Below are positions 53,060 to 62,200 of a stretch of 64,000 bases of DNA, in pieces (position 1 is the stretch's first letter; each line of letters opens with the position of its first letter). The notes under the pieces are model-generated. The model saw only the letters and a program-made list of their open reading frames with translations. It was not told the origin of the DNA and ran no database searches. Where the stretch lies: the NCBI RefSeq assembly GCF_000472445.1, contig NZ_AXAJ01000007.1, forward strand, positions 124,750 through 188,749. The letters run 5' to 3'. A program made the translations under genes and the position numbers. This DNA is from Burkholderia sp. WSM2230 (GTDB taxonomy: Bacteria > Pseudomonadota > Gammaproteobacteria > Burkholderiales > Burkholderiaceae).

Positions 53060-55225
53060 TTAGTCGACGTCGGTCTGCGACTGCTCCAGCTTCGCGCGCA
53101 CGCGTTGCGCGAGTACTTCGGGAGAAAACGGTTTTCTGATCACTTCCATGTCGGCGAGCGCATCGCCCGGCGCGTAGCCGGTGACCAGAATGACGGGCAT
53201 CCACGAATAGCGCTGCCGCACCGACTCCGCGACCTGGCGGCCGTTCAGCGCGCCGGGCAGGGCGACGTCGCTGATGAGCAGATCGAAGCGGGCGCCCGCA
53301 TGCAGCAGTCGCAGCGCAGCCGCTCCGCTGTCGGCTTCGAGTACACGGTAGCCCTGTTCTCTCAATTGCTCGGCAGTGATTTCGCGGACAATCTCTTCGT
53401 CCTCGACCAGCATGATGGTTTTCGCCGGGTCATCGTGATCGTCGTGCACGTCTTCCCGTTGCACCGAGGCAGGCATGCACAGCCGCACGGTGGTCCCTTT
53501 GCCGAGCGCCGTTTCCATCTGCACGATGCCACCGGACTGTCTGACGAAGCCGTAAATCTGACTCAGGCCGAGACCGACGCCCTGGCCCGATGGTTTTGTC
53601 GTAAAGAACGGCTCGAACGCATGCTCCATGATCTTTGGCGACATACCGGTGCCGGTGTCGGACACGGCGATGCAGCAGTAACGGCCAGGCAGCGCGTCCT
53701 CGAAGTCGGCGACCTCGGCTTCGCCTAGTATTACCTCGCTCGTGCTGATGGTGAGCCAGCCGCCGTCGGGCATCGCATCGCGAGCGTTCACGCACAGATT
53801 GACGAGCGCGCTTTCCATCTGGTTTGGGTCGCATTGCACGAGCCATATGCCGTCGCCGAGCTTCAGTTCGACGTTGATGCCGGAGCCCATCACGCGGCGG
53901 ATCATGTCTTCCATGTCGTGGGCGATTGCATCGAGGCTGACGAGCCGCGGCTCGAGCGTCTGCTGGCGTCCGAACGCAAGCAGCCGGTGCGTGAGCGTCG
54001 CCGCGCGCACCGCGCCTTTTTCGGCGCGTTCCACCAGCGTGACGACGTCGGCAGGCCGGCCCTGTTGCAGGCGCACGCGAATCAGGCTCAGCGCACTCAT
54101 GATCGCCTGCAGCATGTTGTTGAAATCGTGCGCGATGCCGCCGGTGAGCTGGCCGATCGCCTTCAGTTTTTCGCTGTGACGCAGACGCTCTTCCGCGCGC
54201 GAACGTTCGCGGGTTTCCTGGTGCAGCGTGTCGAGTGCCTGCTGTAATTCCGCCGTGCGCTCGGAAACGCGTCTTTCGAGTTCCTCGCCGCTGCGCTCGA
54301 GCGCTTCGCGTATGCGCGCCTGGTCCTCGATATCCGTCGAGGTACCGAGCCACGTCACCGTGCGTCCTTCGGGGCGCACCGGTCGCGCGCGGGTCTGGAA
54401 CCAGCGGTACGCGCCATCCGCGCGGCGGATGCGGTGCTCAACCGCATATTCGCCTTTCACCTCGCCCGTGCTCCACGCGATCATCGTCGCGTCCCGGTCG
54501 TCGGGATGAATCGCATCGAGCCATCGGATGCCCCGGCTGTTTCTTTCGGTGAGCCCGGTATATTCGATCCATTGCGGACTGTCCCAGGTGCGTTCGCCGC
54601 TGCTGGTGCAGGTGAAGACGAGTTGCGGGATCTGCGTCGCCAGCATGCGGTAGCGTTCTTCGCTCTCGCGCAGCCAGGTTGCGTGCTTGCGCGTTTCGGC
54701 GGCGATCCTGAGCCGTTCGACGGCCGCGGCGAGCAGGTTCGCGTAGGAGCGCAGAAATTCGGTGTCCAGGTCGTTGAAGTCGCGCGGCTTGCGGCTGTCA
54801 ACCTGCAGCACGCCATACGCGGGCCGGTCCTTGCCGCCCAGAATCACGACGTTGATGAGCGCCTTCACGCCCGCGTCCACAATGAACTGCGAATAGCGAA
54901 AGCGGTTTTCGTTGGCGATGTCGGGCGACATTGCGGGCTTGCCGGTTTGCAGCGCATAGCCTTCGGACGAGCCGCGCTCGGCGCGCGCCGTCGCCTCGCC
55001 GACAATGCCGGGCGGCCAGCCGACGCCCGCTCGCACCCGCAGCGTAATGCGGTCCTTCTGCAATTCCATCACCTTCGCCATGTCGGTTTGCAGCGCTTCG
55101 GCCACGAGCCGGCATGCTTCGGTGAGTATTTGATCGAGATCGTCGGAGCGCAGCGCAAGCTCGCCGAACCGCGCCAGAATCGCTTGCTGGTTGACAAGAA
55201 TCGCTTCGCGGTCGGCAGTGCTCAC
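53060..55225 (-). CDS. Hybrid histidine kinase: GAF-PAS-kinase-REC
   Basis: A 721-residue soluble sensor. GAF domain about 15-175 (FGELALRSDDLDQILTEACR; YGVLQVDSRKPRDFNDLD), PAS about 185-310 (PQWIEYTGLTERNSRGIRWL; GTSTDIEDQARIREALE), a coiled stretch, HisKA with His366 in GGIAHDFNN, HATPase (NLCVNARDAMP, DTGTGM, GLGLSQIYG) and a receiver with Asp653. No membrane helix. The layout and the DFNN kinase type match the kinase at 43479. No partner regulator is nearby. Confidence 0.9.
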   Translation of the reverse strand: MSTADREAILVNQQAILARFGELALRSDDLDQILTEACRLVAEALQTDMAKVMELQKDRITLRVRAGVGWPPGIVGEATARAERGSSEGYALQTGKPAMSPDIANENRFRYSQFIVDAGVKALINVVILGGKDRPAYGVLQVDSRKPRDFNDLDTEFLRSYANLLAAAVERLRIAAETRKHATWLRESEERYRMLATQIPQLVFTCTSSGERTWDSPQWIEYTGLTERNSRGIRWLDAIHPDDRDATMIAWSTGEVKGEYAVEHRIRRADGAYRWFQTRARPVRPEGRTVTWLGTSTDIEDQARIREALERSGEELERRVSERTAELQQALDTLHQETRERSRAEERLRHSEKLKAIGQLTGGIAHDFNNMLQAIMSALSLIRVRLQQGRPADVVTLVERAEKGAVRAATLTHRLLAFGRQQTLEPRLVSLDAIAHDMEDMIRRVMGSGINVELKLGDGIWLVQCDPNQMESALVNLCVNARDAMPDGGWLTISTSEVILGEAEVADFEDALPGRYCCIAVSDTGTGMSPKIMEHAFEPFFTTKPSGQGVGLGLSQIYGFVRQSGGIVQMETALGKGTTVRLCMPASVQREDVHDDHDDPAKTIMLVEDEEIVREITAEQLREQGYRVLEADSGAAALRLLHAGARFDLLISDVALPGALNGRQVAESVRQRYSWMPVILVTGYAPGDALADMEVIRKPFSPEVLAQRVRAKLEQSQTDVD

Positions 55226-55429
55226 GGCAAGATCCCTTGCTTGCTGACGAAGAAGAAAGTGGGCCGCCCGTATTGCAGCAGCCCCTTGAGACGTTACGAG
55301 CCAGATTCATTCCTGCTACCGCAAATAAGCGCTGCTCACATCGCGCTGTTGCGCAAGGCGTCGCGGCCTGCGAGGAACGCGCGATGCTGCAACGTCTGCC
55401 ACCCGATGGCGAACCTCAAGGAGATGCAC

Positions 55430-55648
55430 ATGGCGTCCAATTCGAATACGAACGGCGGTCCGATTCGCAAATTCATCGATGTCCAGAAGGCGTTGAAGGG
55501 CGCTTCGTATCCCGCCGACAAGGCGAGCTTGCTCGACACGGCCAAAGGCAACGGCGCCGACGACGAAGTGCTCGACGCGCTCGAACGCCTGCCGGATCAG
55601 GAGTACGGCAGTCCCGCGGAAGTATCGAAAGGCGTGGGCAACGAGTGA
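55430..55648 (+). CDS. DUF2795 protein
   Basis: A 72-residue protein: PIRKFIDVQKALKGASYPAD, then LLDTAKGNGADDEVLDALERLPDQEY, which matches DUF2795. AAGGAG stands six bases before ATG 55430, ruling out ATG 55424. Small acidic helical protein of unknown role, often beside stress genes. Confidence 0.8.
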   Translation: MASNSNTNGGPIRKFIDVQKALKGASYPADKASLLDTAKGNGADDEVLDALERLPDQEYGSPAEVSKGVGNE

Positions 55649-55654
55649 TGCCGC

Positions 55655-55687
55655 GCGGACGCGGCGCGTAAAACGCGTTGCGTCCGC
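55655..55687 (+). terminator. Long hairpin after the DUF2795 gene
   Basis: GCGGACGCGGCGCGT pairs with ACGCGTTGCGTCCGC over 15 bp (two G-T pairs) around a three-base AAA loop, seven bases after the stop. No T tract follows. Confidence 0.45.
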
Positions 55688-55787
55688 TGTCAAATCTGCA
55701 AGCGCCGGAAGTAACTACAGGTTGAAGTAATTCAAGGCTGCCAGCGCCGCCGCAGCGCACCTGGCGCATGCGTTCGGATCACCTCCC

Positions 55788-56207
55788 TCAACGCTCCGCG
55801 AGCATCACGGACAGCGTGCCCGATTCGTTCTGCACGCCCGCGTCGAGATTCACGGCACCTGGCGTTTCAGTTTCGAGTGCCCGCAGCAGGCGCGGAGTAA
55901 ACGAAGCGCCAAAGCGCGCGATCAGCGCTTCGCGTGCGGAATCGTCAGCGTTCGCAAGCTCACGCAATTCGTCGAGCGGCAGACCCACGAACAGATTGAG
56001 CGGGTAGGGCGGCGTGTCTGTATCGCCTGTGTCTCGACGAGCCGCATCCGACGCTGGCGCGCGAACGCGCAAGCCCGGCTGCAGGTGCGCCTGGAATTCA
56101 GCCGTTACTTCGTAGTTCGATGCGAAATCGAGCGAGGTCTTCGCCTCGCTCTCGAGAAAGGGCGCAACGCCGTCGAGGCGCGCAAGTTCTTCGTCGCTGA
56201 GCAGCAT
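55788..56207 (-). CDS. Unknown 139-residue protein
   Basis: Begins MLLSDEELARLDGVAPFLES and contains NLFVGLPLDELRELANADDS and FTPRLLRALETETPGAVNLD. Acidic and probably partly helical. GGAG lies about ten bases before ATG 56207; the longer frame to 56537 is antisense-like. No domain recognised. Confidence 0.6.
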   Translation of the reverse strand: MLLSDEELARLDGVAPFLESEAKTSLDFASNYEVTAEFQAHLQPGLRVRAPASDAARRDTGDTDTPPYPLNLFVGLPLDELRELANADDSAREALIARFGASFTPRLLRALETETPGAVNLDAGVQNESGTLSVMLAER

Positions 56208-56382
56208 GATGGGTTCTCCGCGTGCGTGTCGTTTTCCGACGAGACACGCTTTGCAGCAAGCGGCTTGCCGGGCGGCGTGCGGCGCTGGTGCGCGCATGTT
56301 CAGGCATACGCGATGCTGCGCCCTGATGTATCGACGAACCCAAGCCGCGCCTCGCGCGTTGGCGAACCGAACGGGTGCTACC

Positions 56383-56637
56383 ATGCATCGGAATCTGAAA
56401 AGCGCGCTGCTGGCTGTATTCTTCGCTGCATTGGGAATGGGCATATCCGGATGCAAGAAGGTGGACGAAACCAGCAAGGACACCACCAGTTCCGCGAGCA
56501 GCGGCGTGATGAGCAATTCCGCCAGCGCCAATGGCATGAGCGGCCAGAGCGACGCCGCCAGGCGCGCGAGCGATGCGGCCGCGGGCGCTTCCGCCCAGTC
56601 GGGCAGCGCGGCGTCCGCTGCGTCGGGAACTCAGTAG
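56383..56637 (+). CDS. Small Ser/Ala-rich lipoprotein
   Basis: An 84-residue protein with a lipoprotein signal (LKSALLAVFFAALGMGISGC; the lipobox ends at Cys24) and a mature part made almost only of Ser, Ala, Gly, Asp and Thr. Probably a surface or periplasmic lipid-anchored linker-like protein. The start is set by the signal peptide; the ribosome site is weak. Confidence 0.65.
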   Translation: MHRNLKSALLAVFFAALGMGISGCKKVDETSKDTTSSASSGVMSNSASANGMSGQSDAARRASDAAAGASAQSGSAASAASGTQ

Positions 56638-56682
56638 CGCGCTGTCGGGCAACCTGTCTGGAGTTTCGGTCAAACTGTGCGA

Positions 56683-57210
56683 ATGCAACAATCAGTCGAC
56701 GTCACCTTCCGTCTCGCAGCACCCCATGAAGCTGAAACCATTCGCACGATCGAATTCGAAGCGGGCGTGCGCTTTGCGAGCGTGGGCATGGCCGGTATTG
56801 CCGATGCGCCGCCCATGAGTCTCGCTTTTGTGGAGCGCAAGATCGCGGCGCGGGAGATCTTTGTCGCGGTGGACCGCGATGACACCTGCGCCGGATTCCT
56901 GATGTTCGAGCCGCAACCCGCGCATGTCTACATTCAGGAGCTCGATGTGCTGACCTCCCATGCCGGGCGGCGCATCGGCGCGGCGCTGATCGAAGAGGTC
57001 GCGCAACTCGCGCGCTCGCGGCAGCTCATGCAACTGGTCCTGTCCACCTTTCGTGAGGTGCCGTGGAATGCGCCGTATTACCGGCGGCTTGGCTTTCGCG
57101 ACATCGCGGAAGCCGAGCTTGACGCGGGGCTGATTGCACGCCGCGATGCGCACATCGCGCGAGGTCTCGACGAATCGCGACGCGTGTTCATGCGCCGCGA
57201 TCTCGCCTGA
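56683..57210 (+). CDS. GNAT family N-acetyltransferase
   Basis: A 175-residue GNAT-fold enzyme: FVAVDRDDTCAGFLMFEPQP, the core strand VYIQELDVLTSHAGRRIGAALIEE with the acetyl-CoA loop, and WNAPYYRRLGFRDIAEAELD. Substrate unknown. The GTG at 56677 is an alternative start; neither has a close Shine-Dalgarno. Confidence 0.83.
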   Translation: MQQSVDVTFRLAAPHEAETIRTIEFEAGVRFASVGMAGIADAPPMSLAFVERKIAAREIFVAVDRDDTCAGFLMFEPQPAHVYIQELDVLTSHAGRRIGAALIEEVAQLARSRQLMQLVLSTFREVPWNAPYYRRLGFRDIAEAELDAGLIARRDAHIARGLDESRRVFMRRDLA

Positions 57211-57260
57211 CGCGACTGTCCTGTCCGTGCAAAGTACGCGAAGAGCCTGAGAGACGCAGT

Positions 57261-57308
57261 AAAAAAACGGCGGGCGCCGCCGCACTCATGTGCCGGCGAC
57301 GCCCGCCG
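57261..57308 (-). terminator. Terminator of the ArsR/old yellow enzyme unit
   Basis: On the minus strand, CGGCGGGCG (57308-57300) pairs with CGCCCGCCG (57276-57268) and is followed by seven T (57267-57261), 37 bases after the oxidoreductase stop. An inner GC-rich stem extends it. Confidence 0.8.
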
Positions 57309-57344
57309 CTCTTCACCGCATGTTTGGGGCAGCGTGCTGTGCGC

Positions 57345-58406
57345 TTACTCCACCGCCTCGAGCGCCGGATAATCGACGTAGCCGGTTTCACCGCGTGCGT
57401 AGAAGGTAGCGGGATCGGGCTTGTTCAACGGCGCGTTCATCGCAAAGCGGCGCACGAGATCCGGGTTCGCAATGAACAGCTGGCCCCATGCCACCGCATC
57501 CGCCTCACCCGCGTCGAGCACTTGCTGCGCGGTTTCCTTCGTGAACTTTTCGTTCGCGATGTACGGGCCGCCGAATTCCTTCTTCAGCTGCGGGCCCAGA
57601 CGGTCTTCGCCCAACGCTTCGCGCGCGGCGATAAAAGCGATCTTGCGCTTGCCCAGTTCGCGAGCTACATAGCCGAAGGTTGCGGCGGGATTCGAGTCGC
57701 CCATGTCGTGCGCGTCGCGGCGCGGCGCGAGGTGCACGCCCACGCGCTGTGCGCCCCACACGTCGATGCAGGCGTCGGTGATTTCAAGCAGCAGACGCGC
57801 GCGATTTTCGATCGGGCCGCCGTATGCGTCGGTACGCTTGTTGGTGCTGTCCTGCAGGAACTGGTCGAGCAGATAGCCGTTCGCACCGTGTATTTCCACA
57901 CCGTCGAAGCCCGCCGCTTTCGCGTTTTCCGCGCCTTTGCGAAACGCCTGCACGATGCCCGCGATTTCATCGAGTCCAAGCGCGCGCGGCGTCACATACG
58001 GACGCTCCGGGCGCACGAGGCTCACGTGGCCTTGCGCGGCGATTGCGCTCGGGGCGACGGGCAGTTCGCCGTTCAGGAACAGCGGATCGGAAATGCGGCC
58101 CACATGCCACAGCTGCAGGAAGATCTTGCCGCCCGCGGCGTGCACCGCGTTCGTGACGAGCTTCCAGCCTTCCACCTGTTCCGGCGACCAGATACCGGGC
58201 GTCTCGGCATAACCCACGCCTTGCGGCGTGACCGAAGTGGCTTCGCTGATGATGAGCCCCGCCGTTGCACGCTCGGCGTAGTACTTCGCCATCAGCGCGT
58301 TCGGCACGCGGATTTCTTCGGCGCGCTGACGCGTGAGCGGCGCCATGATGATGCGGTTCGACAACGTGAGGTCGCCAATTTGCAGCGGATCGAAAAGAGT
58401 CGGCAT
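57345..58406 (-). CDS. Old yellow enzyme family alkene reductase (NemA-like)
   Basis: A 353-residue FMN-dependent (alpha/beta)8 barrel that reduces activated alkenes, and often nitro compounds, with NAD(P)H. LFDPLQIGDLTLSNRIIMAPLTR is the N-terminal FMN strand, QLWHVGR and GVEIHGANGYLLDQFL carry substrate/FMN ligands, and the His-x2-Asn pair is kept as HGAN. Full family length. It lies 94 bases after the ArsR-type gene on the same strand and ends in a clear terminator, so the two form a regulated unit for electrophile stress. Confidence 0.93.
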   Translation of the reverse strand: MPTLFDPLQIGDLTLSNRIIMAPLTRQRAEEIRVPNALMAKYYAERATAGLIISEATSVTPQGVGYAETPGIWSPEQVEGWKLVTNAVHAAGGKIFLQLWHVGRISDPLFLNGELPVAPSAIAAQGHVSLVRPERPYVTPRALGLDEIAGIVQAFRKGAENAKAAGFDGVEIHGANGYLLDQFLQDSTNKRTDAYGGPIENRARLLLEITDACIDVWGAQRVGVHLAPRRDAHDMGDSNPAATFGYVARELGKRKIAFIAAREALGEDRLGPQLKKEFGGPYIANEKFTKETAQQVLDAGEADAVAWGQLFIANPDLVRRFAMNAPLNKPDPATFYARGETGYVDYPALEAVE

Positions 58407-58500
58407 AAGTGTTCACCTTTGGCTGAGGCGCGAAGGCCATCGGCCGAAAAATTGTTGCCTGGCAACAGGAAAGCGAAGGGAAGCGGCGGTGCAGGACGGC

Positions 58501-58818
58501 TCAGAGCTTCGAGTTCATATGCTCGAGAAACGCCTGAATAACGGGCTCGTTGCGTTTGAAGAACACCCATTGCCCCACACGTTTGGACGTGACCAGTCCC
58601 GCGCGCTGCAACGCCGCGAGATGAGCCGACACGGTGGACTGCGAGAGCCCGCAGCGCGCGTCGATTTTGCCCGCGCATACGCCATGGTCCAGCGGGAGTT
58701 CCTGATCGGCAAAATGCGCATACGGCTCGCGCAGCCAGCCAAGAATCTCGCGCCGTACCGGATTGGCAAGCGCCTTGTGTATCGCGTCGATGTCTGGCGC
58801 GATGGGGGTTCGTTTCAT
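58501..58818 (-). CDS. ArsR family transcriptional regulator
   Basis: A 105-residue winged-helix repressor: IHKALANPVRREILGWLREP, then the recognition region CGLSQSTVSAHLAALQRAGL and the wing VTSKRVGQWVFFKRN. Two Cys (GVCAGKIDARCG) could sense an electrophile or metal but do not form the classic ELCVCDL metal site. It precedes the old yellow enzyme gene and probably represses both through the inverted repeat upstream. Confidence 0.9.
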   Translation of the reverse strand: MKRTPIAPDIDAIHKALANPVRREILGWLREPYAHFADQELPLDHGVCAGKIDARCGLSQSTVSAHLAALQRAGLVTSKRVGQWVFFKRNEPVIQAFLEHMNSKL

Positions 58819-59261
58819 TCGTCAACTACCGTCATGCTGTTCAACGGGCAGACCCGAGGCGAGTTGCCGCCTGATACCTGCATCGCTACGGAACGAAGTA
58901 TATATCGGAATTTGACGATATGCATGGAGGCACTACTCGCGGTGGGGACATGATTTGTCGGCGCACACAAGAGCCGCCGTCGGCTTTGGCCGCCAACTCC
59001 TGCGCGTTCGCATCGGACGGAACCCTGCATCTTTATCTCAACTACGCGCGTGAGCATTGGACAAAGTTGCAGGGGAGCTTGAGCGCACTCGCGCATCGGT
59101 TGAAAAACGGAACACCTACGGTGACAGTGACGAGGCGCAATCGTAATCTGATGCAGCCTGCGCTCATTTTTTCGACCCACCTTGGCCAGGCGGAACAGCC
59201 ATACAACCAGGATAGCGGCGCATAATATGCAGGAGTTGACCCTTGGCGGGCAGAGGGTTGT
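58819..59261. other. Divergent region between arsR-type and cyclase-ATPase genes
   Basis: 443 bases. The half nearest arsR holds the inverted repeat at 58902-58921 in an AT-rich patch, likely its promoter and operator. In the rest I see no hairpin, repeat or convincing gene; a + strand frame at 58920-59225 has no family-like sequence. Confidence 0.5.
58902..58921 (-). promoter_or_regulatory. Inverted repeat, likely ArsR-type operator
   Basis: ATATCG-N8-CGATAT in an AT-rich stretch 84 bases upstream of the regulator's ATG. Size, symmetry and position fit a dimeric ArsR-family operator over its own promoter. Confidence 0.55.
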
Positions 59262-62200
59262 ATGCGCTGCACAAACTGCGGGGCCGAAACTTCCCCCGGC
59301 GCTAAATTCTGCGAAGCATGCGGGACCATGCTGTCCCGCACGTGCTTGCATTGCGGACATGAAGCGGCGCCGGCTGCCCGATTCTGCAGTGAATGCGGAG
59401 CGCCGCTCAGCGAAGCGCACCCAACGCCATCGCCATATCGTCAATCCGTTTCTGAACCGCCGCCTCCGCCCGTTATTTACACGCCACACCATCTCGCCGA
59501 GCGCATCCGCGCGGAACACGCGGCCATGGAAGCGCGAGGCGAAACCGCTGGCGAGCGCAAGACGATCACAGCGCTGTTCGCGGACATGGCCGGGTCCACC
59601 GCCCTGATTCACGATCTCGACCCGGAAGTGGCGCATCGCCTGATCAAGCCCGTCGTCGCGTTGATGATGGAAGCTGTGCACTACTACGAGGGCTATGTCG
59701 CGAAGTCGCTCGGCGACGGCATCCTCGCCCTCTTCGGCGCGCCTATCGCTCACGAAGACCATCCGCAGCGCGCGCTCTTCGCAGCACTGCGAATGCAGCA
59801 GGCGATGCGGCGCCACGGCGACCGGATTCGTCTGGAGGAAGGTATTCCGTTGCAGATTCGCGTGGGCGTTCACACGGGCGAAGTCGTCGTCCGCGCTATT
59901 CGCACGGACGACCTGCACACCGATTACGATCCTCTGGGGCACACGATCCACATTGCGTCGCGGATCGAGGGAATCGCCGCGCCCACGTCAATTCTCGTCA
60001 GCGAATCCACCCGTAAGCTGGCCGAGGGCTATTTCGAATTCAAGGCACTGGGCGCGACGCAGCTCAAGGGCATTCCCGAACCGCTCTGCGTGTACGAGGT
60101 ACTCGGCCTTGGCGCGCTCCGCACGCGCCTGCAACTGGCGGCGCAACGCGGTCTTGCGCGGTTCGTCGGCCGTGAGACAGAAATGGAGCACCTGCACCGG
60201 GCGCTGGAAGCGATCAGGACGGGGCATGGACGGGTCGTCGGCGTGGTCGGCGAAGCCGGTGTCGGGAAATCGCGGCTCTTTCACGAATTCAAGGAGCGCT
60301 CGCGACGAGGCGCGCTGGTACTGGAGACGTTCTCGGTCTCGCACGGCAAGGCGTTTGCCAATTTGCCGCTCGTCGAACTTCTTGAAAACTATTTCCAGAT
60401 TGTTGCTCAGGACGACGCCCGGCACCGCCGGGAAAAGGTCATCGGCAAGGCACTGACACTCGAGCGCGGTTTTGAGGATCTCGTACCCTACGTGCTGTAT
60501 CTGCTCGGCATTGGCGAGGCCGGGTCGGCGCTCGCCGAAATGGATGCGCGGATCCGCCGCGACCGCACCTTCGACGCGATCAGGCAGCTTCTCGCGCGCG
60601 AAAGTCGGGATCAGCCGGTCTACCTGTTGTTCGAGGATCTGCAATGGCTCGACCGCGAGACAGAAGCCTTCCTCGCGTACCTGGTCGAACATATACCGGA
60701 CACGCCGATTCTGCTTCTCGTGAATTATCGGCCGGAATATCAGCCCGCATGGGAGCGCGCGGCTCACTGCAGTCAACTGCGGCTCGAACCGCTCGACTCG
60801 ACCGAAGCCCAAGGACTGCTCACGGCGCTGCTCGGCGACGATCCCACTCTGGCGCCGCTCAAGCAGCTGATCCTCGAGAAGACAGAGGGCAATCCGTTCT
60901 TTATGGAGGAAGTGGTCCAGACGCTTGCCGAGGACAAATCGCTGCTCGGCGATGCGGGCCATTACCGCATCGAACAGACGCCCGCCACGCTGCACATTCC
61001 GACCACTGTGCAGGGCGTGCTCGCTGCCCGGATCGACCGGCTCCCGCTCGACGAAAAGGAACTGCTTCAGACACTTGCGGTGATTGGCCACGAGTTTCCG
61101 TTCAGCCTGATCCGGCGCATTTGCGGCGACGACGCAGCGCAGGACGATGAACTGCGTCGCCTGCTGGCGCATCTGGAAACCGCGGACTTCATTTATGAGC
61201 GGGCCGCCTTTCCGGAAGTCGACTATTCGTTCAAGCACGCGCTGACTCAGGAAGTGGCCGGGCATTCGCTGCTCACGGAGCGGCGCAGCGCGCTGCACGA
61301 GCGCACTGCGCAAGCAATCGAGGCGCTGTTTCCGACTCGCATCGCCGATTATTGCAGCGAACTCGCGCATCACTACAGCCTGAGCGGCAATATTCCAAAG
61401 GCTGTCGAGTACCTGCATCGCGCGGCCCAGCAGGCTCTGCGCCATGCTGCGCATCCGGACGCGATGCATCACCTCGGCGCGGCGCTCGCGTTACTGAAGC
61501 GCTTGCCTGACACACCGGCGCGCGCGCAGTGGGAACTCACGCTGCTGCTTTCACTCGGGCCAGCGTTGATGGACGTGCGCGGCTACGGCGCGCCCGAGGT
61601 CGGCGCGACGTACACGCGTGCGCTGGCGTTGTGTGAGCGTACCGGCGAGACCTCGCAGCGCTTTGCCGCGCAACTGGGATTGCGGATCCACCATCTGGTG
61701 CGCGCGGAGTATGCGACCGCCTACGAACTGGGCAAGCAGATGCTCGGTACCGCGCGCCGCGCAAAAGATCCCGGTTTGCTCATGGAGGCGCATGGCGCAC
61801 TCGGGTCGTGCTTTTTTCTGCAAGGCGATTTCGGCGCTGCTCGCACTCATGTGGAACAGGCTCTTGCAATCTACGATCCCGATCGGCATCAGGCCCACGT
61901 CTTCGAGCACGGTGTGGACCCCGGCATCCGGGCTTTGAACTTCCTCCTTTTGACCTTGTGGTTTCAGGGATACCCCGCTCAGGCCCGCGAGCGCAGCCTC
62001 GAAGCGCTGGCCCTCGCGCAGAAGCTTGCTTACGGCCCGAGTGTGGCGTTCAGCCTGACGTATGCTGCGCAGTTGCATCAGCTGCGCCGCGAGCCGTCGC
62101 TTGCTTGTGAGCGCGCGGAAGCGGTCATTACTCTCTCCACCGAGCATGGACTGCCGTACTGGCTTGCGTGGGGCACGCTTCTGCGAGGCTGGGCGATGAG

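Noticed and set aside
58920..59225. 101-codon + strand frame in the divergent region before the cyclase-ATPase gene
   Set aside because: No ribosome site, no recognisable domain, and it overlaps the arsR control region.
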